The position numbers and the translations under genes are program-made. Below, one piece after another: positions 29,636 through 37,407 of a stretch of DNA of 45,894 nucleotides (position 1 is the first letter of the stretch; every line of letters begins with the position of its first letter). Location: assembly GCA_903859155.1 (NCBI GenBank), contig CAIOLO010000136.1, positions 1 to 45,894 on the forward strand, read 5' to 3'. A model generated the notes under the pieces. It did no database searches. It saw only the letters and a list, made by a program, of their open reading frames with translations, and was not told where the DNA came from. The stretch comes from an uncultured beta proteobacterium. GTDB taxonomy: Bacteria > Pseudomonadota > Gammaproteobacteria > Burkholderiales > SG8-39.

Positions 29636-32212
29636 TCACGCCGACTCCGACGTACGCGCGCAAACAACCTGCTGGCTCATGATGTCGGCCAGCAATTGAT
29701 AGCCTGGCGGCAGGTCGACCACCCGCAGCGTTTGGGCAAAACTCGCGTCATCCGGCAGCAGTGCGGCCAGCCGGTTCGGCAGCGCCGCAAGCATTGCGGC
29801 ATTCACCAGACAACCTTGCTTGTCAGGGTCAAGCGCGACATAAAAAATCCCTGTCTCCACCAGATCCTGAAAAAAATGGGTGCCGAAGGAAAGCTCCGGC
29901 TGCAACCCGCCCGCGGAAAATGAAACCTCCGCTATCGCGGTCATGGCGTTGATCTCCGCAAACCGAACCGGCACACCCAGGCGCGGCGTCGAGGTTCCCC
30001 AGCGTCCCGGCCCCATGAGCAGGCTCGGCAGTTGATCGCGCGCCTTGTTTAACCGATTAAGACGGCCGATGATCCGCGCGAGTTCATATTTTTCGGTGAG
30101 CGTCAGGCCCATAAACGCTTCGGAATCGACGGCGATCACGCGCATGATCGGCTGAACGATGCTGCCCCCCATGAAGCTGCCTGCGCTTCTGAACAGGGTT
30201 TGCGCATCGTCGACCTCGCGTATCTCGACGCGCTTCGACTGAATCCCGCGGGTCTGCAGCGGGCGACATTGAATCAGATTGATGTAAAGCCGTCCGTTGC
30301 TTGCATAAGTGCCGGTGAATTCGATATCAACGGGGTAGTCATACGCCCTCTCCAGCGTCGCCAGCAGGCGGCGCATGGTCGGGGTAAAGCTGGTCTGGGT
30401 CAGCAGGCGCTCGAATGTAAACAGCCAGCTCCCACCCTCGTTTTCAGCAAGAAGATCCAGCGGCAGTGTCGGTTTTTCCATCTCCACTTCGCTGATGGGG
30501 ATGGTCACCAGGCTGTTCTGCGCGACATCCAGCACATCGACATCGCGCTGCGTAAACCGGCGCCTGTCATCCCGGTCCGGATAAGGCACAAGCAGCGGCT
30601 TGTCGAGCGAGACGACGCGCGGATAGTCCCCCTCCACCCGATCCACAGCCCGGGTCCCCAGACCAACCACCAGACGCAGCATTCCCGCGCTCGGGTCGAT
30701 GTCATGGCGCCATACAAAAGTGTTGTAAGACACGCCCACACCGGCAAGTGCGGGGAAAAACAACTTGTCGTGGTACGCACCCGAAACCCGCTGCACCAGC
30801 AGCGCCATTTGTTCTTCCTGGCGGGCAAGACCGCGTTGCAACCGATACTGCAGGGCTTCTTCGCTCAAGGTGCTGGAATAAACCCGCCTCACCGCATCCA
30901 TGAACTGTTGCAGGCGCTCCTCGGGGGAACCCTGATTCACGCAGAAAAAACTATCGTACTTTCCGGCAAAAGCGTTGCCGAATCCATCCTCCAATAGGCT
31001 GGAGGAACGAACGATGATCGGGCACTGACCAAAGTACTCCAGCATCTTCTGGAATTCGAGCTGGATCTCGTCCGAAAAAGTGCCCTGCAGAAACAGTTCA
31101 CGCAGCTGCCCCGCGCCGCTCAGGTAGCCGGCTTCGCTGCGTTGCCACATGAAAAGCTGCCACCAGCCGTTATTGACGATGTAGGAATGGAACAGGTCCG
31201 AGCCGATAAAAAACGAGTCATGCGGCTCGAGATCCTCGCCCCACTGCGCGTTCGGATCGGAGCGCAGGATGGCACGGGCGAGCAGCATCCCGACTGATTT
31301 TCCGCCGATGAAACCGGTGCCGATCAGGCGCTCCTTGATCTCGAGCAGGTCGTCCAGAGTGAAATAGCGGCGCGCCAATTCGAGGATTCGCTCTTCGCGC
31401 CCGATGAGCAGGCGGCAAAGCTGCTCCACCATCGTCTGCCGCTCCTTGGCTTGCGAGGACAAAGCATCGAGATCGGCAGCGCGCATGAACAGACGCTCCC
31501 AGGAATCCAGATGACGCTCGACGTCCCTTGCAACCCGGCCGCGCAAACCCATGAACAGGCTGGTTGCCTCGCAGCTCACCGTTATAGGGGTGAACTGCCC
31601 GGCCGCATGGCGATGCGGCAGAAACATGGTGGGCGAGGAGCGCTGCCAGACTTTGAGCGGATGCAGGTAAAGCACACCCTCCTTGTTGTAGAGGTCGAGC
31701 AACAGTTGCGTGGTAACCCGGATCCGGTCGATGGTCGCAAACGAATGCGCGCCGCGCTCAAGCGCGAAATAGGCCACCGTGCGCAAGTCAAACAGATACG
31801 GGCAGGTTACGCGGAAGAAATTGCCAACCATGCTGTCGGTGGCCCAGGCATCGAGCAGGTTGGAGAGGCAATCGAATACATAAAAAACCTCAGTGCCCTC
31901 GCTGGCGATGATGGTATGCAAATGAACGGTGAAAGATTCGAAACCGCGATCGGCATCGAGGTTGTAGACCGCGCTGACGGCATCAGCCTCTACGACCGGC
32001 GCATGGGAGGCGAAGCGTATGTACACGACGCGACGCCCGCCAGCCAGCGCAGCCGCCACGTACGGCGCGACAAAGGCGCGGTAATCATCGATGCTGTCGA
32101 CGCGCCACACCACGTTGTCGCCGATGCGCAATCCCTCAAGGATCGAATCCAGGCCGGGAAGACCGCTAGATACGAAGTGTTTTGGGCGATTCGGGGGGGC
32201 TTGAACAGCCAT
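29636..32212 (-). CDS. PEP-synthase-like ATP-grasp protein with KaiC-like N-terminus
   Basis: An 858-residue protein. The N-terminus (about residues 15-230) reads GLPGLDSILEGLRIGD, the opening of KaiC/RecA-like ATPases, but where Walker A (GKT/S) should be it has VWRVDSIDDY, so ATP binding there is unlikely. From about residue 300 it resembles the ATP-grasp (nucleotide-binding) domain of PEP synthase and pyruvate phosphate dikinase; IVRSSSLLEDGFGNAFAGKY around Arg402 is the signature. The phosphohistidine swivel motif (TGGXTSHAA type) and the PEP/pyruvate barrel are absent, so it is not a full PEP synthase. A regulatory or phosphotransfer role is possible; the substrate is unknown. No ribosome binding site stands out before the ATG at 32212. 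Upstream lie phased T-tracts and short direct repeats. gdhA follows 117 bp downstream. Confidence 0.8.
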   Translation of the reverse strand: MAVQAPPNRPKHFVSSGLPGLDSILEGLRIGDNVVWRVDSIDDYRAFVAPYVAAALAGGRRVVYIRFASHAPVVEADAVSAVYNLDADRGFESFTVHLHTIIASEGTEVFYVFDCLSNLLDAWATDSMVGNFFRVTCPYLFDLRTVAYFALERGAHSFATIDRIRVTTQLLLDLYNKEGVLYLHPLKVWQRSSPTMFLPHRHAAGQFTPITVSCEATSLFMGLRGRVARDVERHLDSWERLFMRAADLDALSSQAKERQTMVEQLCRLLIGREERILELARRYFTLDDLLEIKERLIGTGFIGGKSVGMLLARAILRSDPNAQWGEDLEPHDSFFIGSDLFHSYIVNNGWWQLFMWQRSEAGYLSGAGQLRELFLQGTFSDEIQLEFQKMLEYFGQCPIIVRSSSLLEDGFGNAFAGKYDSFFCVNQGSPEERLQQFMDAVRRVYSSTLSEEALQYRLQRGLARQEEQMALLVQRVSGAYHDKLFFPALAGVGVSYNTFVWRHDIDPSAGMLRLVVGLGTRAVDRVEGDYPRVVSLDKPLLVPYPDRDDRRRFTQRDVDVLDVAQNSLVTIPISEVEMEKPTLPLDLLAENEGGSWLFTFERLLTQTSFTPTMRRLLATLERAYDYPVDIEFTGTYASNGRLYINLIQCRPLQTRGIQSKRVEIREVDDAQTLFRSAGSFMGGSIVQPIMRVIAVDSEAFMGLTLTEKYELARIIGRLNRLNKARDQLPSLLMGPGRWGTSTPRLGVPVRFAEINAMTAIAEVSFSAGGLQPELSFGTHFFQDLVETGIFYVALDPDKQGCLVNAAMLAALPNRLAALLPDDASFAQTLRVVDLPPGYQLLADIMSQQVVCARTSESA

Positions 32213-32219
32213 TATGCGG

Positions 32220-32258
32220 GGGCAATTTCTTGCAAAACTAAGGGCAAATATCGCAAAA
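32220..32258 (-). repeat. Direct repeats just upstream of the PEP-synthase-like gene
   Basis: On the minus strand TTTTGC-N5/6-TTGCCC occurs twice, at 32242-32258 and 32220-32237, separated by four bases, within 50 bp of the start codon. They may bind a regulator or form part of the leader mRNA. Pattern only. Confidence 0.45.
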
Positions 32259-32288
32259 CCAGGAAATCAGGTTTTTTCGCATTATCTA

Positions 32289-32324
32289 CCGCTTAAGCGG
32301 CATTTTCTATCGAATTTCTCGATA
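32289..32324. promoter_or_regulatory. Two adjacent palindromes in AT-rich DNA
   Basis: A perfect 12-bp palindrome, CCGCTTAAGCGG (32289-32300), is followed after seven bases by the inverted repeat TATCGA-N5-TCGATA (32308-32324). Both lie 75-115 bp upstream of the PEP-synthase-like start and are good operator candidates. Confidence 0.45.
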
Positions 32325-32342
32325 AATTTAATATTGACGTCG

Positions 32343-32394
32343 AAAAAAATGACTTTTTTTAGTTTTTTTGGCTTTTTTTGATCTAGGAAAAAAA
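32343..32394. promoter_or_regulatory. Phased A/T-tracts, probably curved DNA
   Basis: Three runs of seven T (32354-32360, 32363-32369, 32373-32379) are spaced 9-10 bp apart, about one helical turn, flanked by seven-base A runs at 32343-32349 and 32388-32394. In-phase tracts bend DNA. They lie 130-180 bp upstream of the minus-strand PEP-synthase-like gene, where bends often help promoters or bind nucleoid proteins. Confidence 0.6.
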
Positions 32395-32483
32395 CAGGGG
32401 GCGGTCAAAAAAGCCATTGTTTGTGCCGCAAGCGAATGACCGGAAAGCGGCTGCAAGTCGGGAAGCGCCAACAGTTCGTCGAT

Positions 32484-32590
32484 TGATGTTCGGCGCGCAT
32501 CCGCTCATCCTGCTACCCAACAACGGCCGCTACGGCACCATCCGCCAATATCAGGAAAAGAAATATCCCGGCAAAGTGGTGGGCACGCGC
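32484..32590 (+). pseudogene. 107-bp fragment of the thiamine-diphosphate enzyme gene
   Basis: This stretch aligns without gaps to 23081-23187 inside the thiamine-diphosphate enzyme gene, differing at six of 107 positions by my count. It covers the codons from MFGA through the cofactor-binding NN to VVGTR. In the fragment Ser464 and Ser468 equivalents read Pro and Arg (LLPNNGRYG). The similarity stops abruptly at both ends, so it is a non-functional piece, left by a partial duplication or recombination. It lies between the PEP-synthase-like gene and Bug receptor 6; the rest of the 32401-32731 interval shows no gene. Confidence 0.85.
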
Positions 32591-32731
32591 ATGATGTTCA
32601 GTCCCTGCTCCCCGGCCGCGCCGCGGTTTAGGCAAAATGGCGGCGGGGGCCAACATCACCGCGGATTGAGCTTCGGTCGTGCCTTGACCTGAAGATTCAT
32701 CAACGAAATTTATTGCAAAGGCAGAAAACCC

Positions 32732-33718
32732 ATGAAGCAGAAAAGCAGGCATCCGAAGGCCGGGGCACTGGCTGCACTGGCACTGTCCCTGTCCATTTCG
32801 CAGGTGCTGGCACAGGCCTACCCGGCCAAGCCGGTGCGCATCTACACCTCCGCGCCCGCCGGTCCGTACGACATCGTGCTGCGCGGCATTTCGCCGTCAC
32901 TGCAGCACGGGATCGGGCAGCCCATCGTCATCGAAAACAAGACCGGCGCCAACTACGTGCCGCTGGGCGAGATCTGCGCCCGGTCGGCACCCGACGGCTA
33001 CAACCTGTGCACCGGCGACGTCTACACCTCGGTGCTGAACGTGCAGGCCTACTCGAAGCTGCCCTATGTCGCGAAGGACTTCACGCCGATCATCCACTTC
33101 GGTTATCTCTATAGCGCGCTGATCGTGCACCCGTCGGTGCCGGCCAACACCCTGTCCGAACTGCTCGCACTGGCCAGGGCGAAACCGGACGCGCTCAACT
33201 TCGGCACGCCCGGACCCGCCACCAACTCCAGCATGTATGTCGATTACTGGAAAAAGACCAATGTCGCGTCCTTCCAGAACATCGCCTACAAGAGTTTTGT
33301 GCAATCGCTCAACGCGGTGGTCTCGGGCGAAGTGCACGCCGCCATTTTCGGGCTGGGCCAATCGATGACCCAGGTGCGCGCCGGCAAGGTCAGGGCGCTC
33401 GCACTCATCGGCGAGGGACCCTCAAAGCTCGCCCCGGGCGTGCCGACCTTCCGCGAAGCCGGGGTTGACCTCACCATCCTCAACTGGGGCGGCCTGCTCG
33501 GGCCGGCCGGCTTGCCGCGCGATGTGGTGACGCGCTGGAACGCCGAGATGAAGAAGGTGCTGGCCGACACCCCCGTGCGCGAGAAGTTCGTCGAGGGACA
33601 GGGCTTCGAACAGGCACCTCCATCCGGCGGGTCGCCCGAGGAATTCGGCAGCTTCCTCCAGGCCGAGCACACCAAGCTCGCCCGTATCGTTCAGGTCACC
33701 GGATTACGGCTCGACTGA
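32732..33718 (+). CDS. Bug/TctC-family periplasmic solute receptor (6)
   Basis: A 328-residue Bug receptor with signal peptide MKQKSRHPKAGALAALA ending near VLAQ, then AYPAKPVRIYTSAPAGP, IENKTGANY, DGYNLCT and NIAYKSFVQ. The last two differ from the common DGYTL and IPYKG motifs, so this member is more divergent and may bind a different ligand. The ATG at 32732 has only a weak purine-rich stretch (AAAGGCAG) upstream. It lies just after the thiamine-diphosphate gene fragment and ends before a hexanucleotide repeat. No permease genes are adjacent. Confidence 0.9.
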   Translation: MKQKSRHPKAGALAALALSLSISQVLAQAYPAKPVRIYTSAPAGPYDIVLRGISPSLQHGIGQPIVIENKTGANYVPLGEICARSAPDGYNLCTGDVYTSVLNVQAYSKLPYVAKDFTPIIHFGYLYSALIVHPSVPANTLSELLALARAKPDALNFGTPGPATNSSMYVDYWKKTNVASFQNIAYKSFVQSLNAVVSGEVHAAIFGLGQSMTQVRAGKVRALALIGEGPSKLAPGVPTFREAGVDLTILNWGGLLGPAGLPRDVVTRWNAEMKKVLADTPVREKFVEGQGFEQAPPSGGSPEEFGSFLQAEHTKLARIVQVTGLRLD

Positions 33719-33762
33719 TCAATCATTCGGTTGGCAGATCCGATGCCTGTCGCGGACATTCG

Positions 33763-33792
33763 CGTTTCCGTTTCCGTTTCCGTTTCCGTTTC
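33763..33792. repeat. Hexanucleotide tandem repeat (CGTTTC)5
   Basis: Five perfect copies of CGTTTC lie in the 140-bp gap between Bug receptor 6 and the CBS-domain gene, about 65 bp before the latter's start codon. Such repeats change length easily and, near a promoter, can cause phase variation. Confidence 0.9.
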
Positions 33793-33858
33793 CGGGCTTA
33801 CACTAAGCTGGCCCGTGGCATCAATGCCCGCCGCGGAATTCATTCTAGGAGGCAAACC

Positions 33859-34287
33859 ATGAAAACCGTAGATCAGATGCTGGAAGGAAAGAAGCAACAA
33901 CTGCTTTACATTACGCCAGATGCGACGGTCTTCGACGCCCTGAAACTCATGGCGGAGCGGGACGTCGGCGCGCTCGTGGTGCTGGAGGGCGAGAAGCTCG
34001 CCGGAATTTTTTCCGAGCGCGACTATGCCCGCAAGATCATTCTGCTGGGCAAATCCTCGAAGGAAACGCTGGTGCGCGAGATCATGACCGACAAAGTACT
34101 TTGTGTGAGGCCGGAACAAACCGTTCAGGAGTGCATGGCGCTGATGACCGAAAAACGCATCCGTCACCTGCCCGTTCTGGACAACAAGAAGGTGGTCGGC
34201 GTCATCTCGATCGGCGATGTGGTCAAGGAGACCATCTCCGAGCAGAAATTCATTATCGAGCAGTTGGAAACCTACATACACCAGTAG
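33859..34287 (+). CDS. Tandem CBS-domain protein
   Basis: A 142-residue protein made of two CBS domains (about residues 7-62 and 73-135), a Bateman module that binds adenine nucleotides or other ligands and senses energy state. Typical segments are DALKLMAERDVGALVV with GIFSERDYARK, and IRHLPVLDNKKVVGVISIGDVV. No other domain is attached, so it must act on a partner protein. The start at 33859 has TAGGAGG at ideal distance. A classic terminator follows the stop, so it is a single-gene unit. Stand-alone CBS proteins of this type are often found with Usp proteins in low-oxygen or stress regulons; here no FNR box was seen in its upstream gap, only the (CGTTTC)5 repeat. Confidence 0.92.
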   Translation: MKTVDQMLEGKKQQLLYITPDATVFDALKLMAERDVGALVVLEGEKLAGIFSERDYARKIILLGKSSKETLVREIMTDKVLCVRPEQTVQECMALMTEKRIRHLPVLDNKKVVGVISIGDVVKETISEQKFIIEQLETYIHQ

Positions 34288-34328
34288 GCCGGAAATAGAC
34301 GGTTCTGCAAGGGCCGCACAGACACGCG

Positions 34329-34358
34329 AAACCCCGCTGTCGCGGGGTTTGTCGTTTT
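34329..34358 (+). terminator. Rho-independent terminator after the CBS gene
   Basis: AAACCCCGC at 34329-34337 pairs with GCGGGGTTT at 34342-34350 around TGTC, followed by GTCGTTTT. Stem plus T-run 40 bases after the stop codon is a textbook intrinsic terminator. Confidence 0.85.
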
Positions 34359-34436
34359 GGGCGGCCACCGGCAACGGGTCCGATTGCGGCACAATCGCTG
34401 CTTCAATGGCATGCAATCCAAGGAGGAGCAGCAAAC

Positions 34437-36140
34437 ATGGCGAGCATCACTCTCAAATGCAAGAAGCCCGGCCACTACCGGGCGATTCTGGACAAGGATG
34501 TCGCGGTGATGACGCGCGACGGCACCTCTCTGTGTGCCAACGTATTCCGACCCGACGCGGCCGGCAGATTCCCGGTGGTGATGACTTTGGGTCCCTACGG
34601 CAAGGACGTGCACATGAAGGAATTCCAGCCGCCGCCCTGGGAAAACCTCTGCAAATTCTATCCGGCAATTACCGAGAATTCCTCCTGCGAGTATCTGGGC
34701 TTCGAGACACCCGACCCCGAAACCTGGGTTCCCGACGGATTCGTCATCGTCAAGGTGGATTCCCGGGGTGCGGGCAAGACCCCCGGCCATCTGGATGTCA
34801 ATTCCCCGCGCGAATACCAGGATTTTTACGATGCAATAGAGTGGGCGGGCTCACAGCCCTGGTCAAACGGCAATGTCGGCCTGTTGGGCATTTCCTATTA
34901 CGCGGCAAGCCAGTGGAATGTGGCGGCACTGAAGCCGCCACACCTCAAGGCCATCCTGCCCTGGCAGGGCACGCCGGATTTCTACAACGGCCGCACCCGT
35001 CAGGGGGGCATACTGGCGAGCGGATTTACCAGGGGATGGTTCGGCCGCAGCGTACTGCGCGACCAGCATGGCAACCCGGAATCGCCCTTTCACGATATCT
35101 TCACCGGCGCGCGCAATACCGGGCCCGAGAGCCTGACGCCAGAACAACTCAAGGCAAACCGCGAGGATTATTACGGCGAGTTGCTTAAACACCCCTTGAA
35201 CGACGACTGGTACAAAGCGAGGAGTGCCCGTTACGAGAACATCACCATTCCGGCCCTCGTGGTCGCCAACTGGGGTGGCCTGGGCCTGCACCTGTTCGGC
35301 ACCATTGCCGGCTACATGAATATCGCCTCCCCGAAAAAGTGGCTGAAGGTGTTCACCGACTCTTACTTCATCAGTTTCCTGATGCCCGAGCATGTCGCAA
35401 TCCAGAAGCGCTTCTTCGACCATTACCTGAAGGGCCTGGACAATGGCTGGGAGAAGGAACCGAAAGTGGAGGTCCGTGTGCGCGCCCCGCAGGACGGCGT
35501 GCACCGCACCGTGATAGACACGCAGTGGCCGCTGTCGGGCACGCGCCCCACAAAACTGTGGCTGGACGCGGATACAAATAGCCTCGAAACAACGCTACCC
35601 GCCAGGGCCGCCTCGGTAAGCTATCCGGGCATGGGCGATGGCCCGGCATTTTCGATCACGGCGAGCGAGGACATGGAATTCGCCGGCCCCGGCGTGGCGC
35701 ACCTGTGGGTCTCCACCACCACCACGGACATCGATCTGTTCGCGGTGCTGCGTGCCTACGACGACAAGGGTCAGGAGCTGAGTTTCATCACCATTCTGGA
35801 CCCCAAGGCGCCGGTCACGATGGGCTGGATGCGCGCTTCGCATCGCACGCTCGACGCCAGGCGCTCCACCGAACTGATTCCGTTCTACCCACACGAAACT
35901 GCCAGACCGCTGCACCCGGGCGCAGTCGTCGACGTGCAGGTGCAACTCTGGCCGGGAAGCCTTTTTCTGCCCAAAGGCTATCGCCTGGAACTGTCCATCG
36001 CAGGCAAGGACTTCAAGGAAGCGGGCTGGTGGACGCATGACGACCCGGTGGATCGGCCGGCGGAAAAAATGGGGGGAACCGTCACTCTGCACACCGGCGG
36101 CGCCCAGGCTTCCTATCTGTTGCTGCCGATAATTTCCTGA
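34437..36140 (+). CDS. CocE/NonD-family alpha/beta hydrolase
   Basis: A 567-residue serine hydrolase of the CocE/NonD family (cocaine esterase, X-Pro dipeptidyl peptidase S15 type). The N-terminal part has VAVMTRDGTSLCANVFRP and VDSRGAGKTPG; the nucleophile is Ser153 in GLLGISYYA. The C-terminal jelly-roll domain (about residues 370-567) carries GPGVAHLWVSTT and GYRLELSIAGKDF, as in S15/CocE enzymes. The known members cleave esters or amides; the substrate here is unknown. No signal peptide is seen, so it is probably cytoplasmic. The start at 34437 follows AAGGAGGAG. It is a single-gene unit: an intrinsic terminator lies upstream and a strong hairpin downstream. Confidence 0.9.
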   Translation: MASITLKCKKPGHYRAILDKDVAVMTRDGTSLCANVFRPDAAGRFPVVMTLGPYGKDVHMKEFQPPPWENLCKFYPAITENSSCEYLGFETPDPETWVPDGFVIVKVDSRGAGKTPGHLDVNSPREYQDFYDAIEWAGSQPWSNGNVGLLGISYYAASQWNVAALKPPHLKAILPWQGTPDFYNGRTRQGGILASGFTRGWFGRSVLRDQHGNPESPFHDIFTGARNTGPESLTPEQLKANREDYYGELLKHPLNDDWYKARSARYENITIPALVVANWGGLGLHLFGTIAGYMNIASPKKWLKVFTDSYFISFLMPEHVAIQKRFFDHYLKGLDNGWEKEPKVEVRVRAPQDGVHRTVIDTQWPLSGTRPTKLWLDADTNSLETTLPARAASVSYPGMGDGPAFSITASEDMEFAGPGVAHLWVSTTTTDIDLFAVLRAYDDKGQELSFITILDPKAPVTMGWMRASHRTLDARRSTELIPFYPHETARPLHPGAVVDVQVQLWPGSLFLPKGYRLELSIAGKDFKEAGWWTHDDPVDRPAEKMGGTVTLHTGGAQASYLLLPIIS

Positions 36141-36151
36141 CCGACGCCGCG

Positions 36152-36184
36152 GCCACGGCATGCCCCTGCGCCATGCCGTGGCCG
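36152..36184 (+). terminator. Strong hairpin after the CocE-like gene
   Basis: GGCCACGGCATG at 36152-36163 pairs perfectly with CATGCCGTGGCC at 36173-36184 around a nine-base loop, 11 bases after the stop codon. There is no T-run, so termination may depend on Rho. Confidence 0.6.
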
Positions 36185-36251
36185 GCCAGCGCCCAAAACC
36201 AGCACAAACAGCATCAATTCGCGATTCACGGCCTGATCATCTGCATTCGCA

Positions 36252-36265
36252 TTGATCCAAATCAA
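36252..36265. promoter_or_regulatory. Perfect FNR/Anr box
   Basis: TTGATCCAAATCAA matches TTGAT-N4-ATCAA at all ten conserved positions. It lies 104 bp before the start of the FecR-domain gene, the only gene it could easily control. No strong -10 sits at the classic distance; TTAGAT at 36309-36314 would place the site near -62, a known activating position. Confidence 0.7.
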
Positions 36266-36369
36266 GCGCCTGCGCGTCTTTTTTTCCGTAGTCCAGGGTG
36301 CTACGGTGTTAGATTGGAGCGGACGGGTGCCCCCCAACGCGACCCTCATTGCCTTCAAGGAGTCCTCAA

Positions 36370-37194
36370 ATGACGACAGCGTTACGGCTTTTTGCACTGG
36401 TATTCGGATTTCTGTTTTCAATTGCTGCGATGGCCTCGGCCGTCGTCGAAACGGTCAGCGGTAGCGTCCGCTCAGGCGCCTCGGCTGCCTCTGCCAGCCC
36501 CGTCACCACAGGCCAGCGTCTCGATTCGGGAACTACCATCGTCACCGGGCCCAACAGCAGGGTCATCCTGCGCTTTGACGACGGGCAGGCGATGCTGCTG
36601 AACGATGACACCGAGTTTCGCATTTCTGACTATGTGTTCTCCGCCCAGGAACCGGCCAAAGACCGCTTCGTCTTCGACCTCCTGCGCGGTGCCGCGCGTT
36701 CGGTCACGGCTTTGCTGACGCGGCGCAATCCCAACGCCTATGCGCTGCGCGTGCCGCAGGCGACCATTGGGATACGCGGGACCGATTTCATGGTAGCCCT
36801 GGTCAATCCGGCCTTCATGGCGATCACCATCGGCGAAATTTCGGCGGTCAACGCAGCGGGAACAGCAAGCTTTGCGGCCGGCGCGACTGCGACAGTCGCA
36901 ACCGCAACCACGCTGGCGGTGTCCATCGCGGCCACGGCACTGCCTGCTGCGGTGGCGGCCTCTTTCAACCAGATGGGATCGATCGCGATCAGCGCGACAG
37001 GCGCCGCTTCAGGCAGTGCCGCGGGAGCAGGGTCGGGGGCAGGCACCGCGGTCGGTGCAGCTGCAGGCGGCATCACGCTGGGTACTGTCGGTATCATCGG
37101 CGCGGCCGTGGCCGCGGCGGTTGCCGTGACTTCGGATAATTCAACCCCGCAGCAGACGACGACGGGCACCACCGGTTCTACTGGCACGCGCTAG
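36370..37194 (+). CDS. FecR-domain secreted protein with Ala/Gly-rich tail
   Basis: A 274-residue exported protein. The signal peptide (about residues 1-23, ending AAMASA) is followed by a FecR domain (about 24-150: VSGSVRSG, GQRLDSGTTIVTG, GQAMLLNDDTEFRI, LLRGAARSVTALL, ATIGIRGTDFMV). From about 150 the chain is very rich in Ala, Gly and Ser, with a hydrophobic segment GITLGTVGIIGAAVAAA near 240-256 and a Thr/Ser/Gly-rich end. No FecI sigma factor or TonB receptor is adjacent, so it is not a classical iron-dicitrate regulator; FecR domains also occur in surface proteins. The start at 36370 has AAGGAG six bases upstream. A perfect FNR box upstream suggests induction at low oxygen. Confidence 0.82.
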   Translation: MTTALRLFALVFGFLFSIAAMASAVVETVSGSVRSGASAASASPVTTGQRLDSGTTIVTGPNSRVILRFDDGQAMLLNDDTEFRISDYVFSAQEPAKDRFVFDLLRGAARSVTALLTRRNPNAYALRVPQATIGIRGTDFMVALVNPAFMAITIGEISAVNAAGTASFAAGATATVATATTLAVSIAATALPAAVAASFNQMGSIAISATGAASGSAAGAGSGAGTAVGAAAGGITLGTVGIIGAAVAAAVAVTSDNSTPQQTTTGTTGSTGTR

Positions 37195-37260
37195 CTTAGT
37201 CGAACACCAGGCGCCCACCGACCGGCACATTCGTCGCAGATTTCCTGAGGAGGAGACAGC

Positions 37261-37401
37261 ATGAACAATCCACGCACCCGGGCCGGATGCGACGTCGGCG
37301 GCCTGCGCCTTGAGCGCCCCTTCAACGATCACTGGCCTGAACAACTGGACCCGGCCGGCCACAGTTATTGCGGCGAGACCTTTCTCGGTCCGCTGGGCTG
37401 A
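37261..37401 (+). CDS. Small ORF of 46 codons before the enoyl-CoA hydratase
   Basis: An ATG-started ORF encoding 46 residues, beginning MNNPRTRAGCDVGGLRLERP and rich in Gly, Pro and Asp with two Cys. It has one of the best ribosome binding sites in the window (GAGGAGGAG, six bases upstream) and its stop lies six bases before the ATG of the enoyl-CoA hydratase, which itself has a poor site. This suggests translational coupling. I do not recognise the protein; it could be a leader peptide or the N-terminal remnant of a truncated gene. It has no signal peptide or membrane segment. Confidence 0.5.
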   Translation: MNNPRTRAGCDVGGLRLERPFNDHWPEQLDPAGHSYCGETFLGPLG

Positions 37402-37407
37402 CGTTCC

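Noticed and set aside
29636-32212. Full phosphoenolpyruvate synthase (ppsA)
   Set aside because: The phosphohistidine motif and the PEP-binding barrel are missing, and the N-terminus is KaiC-like.
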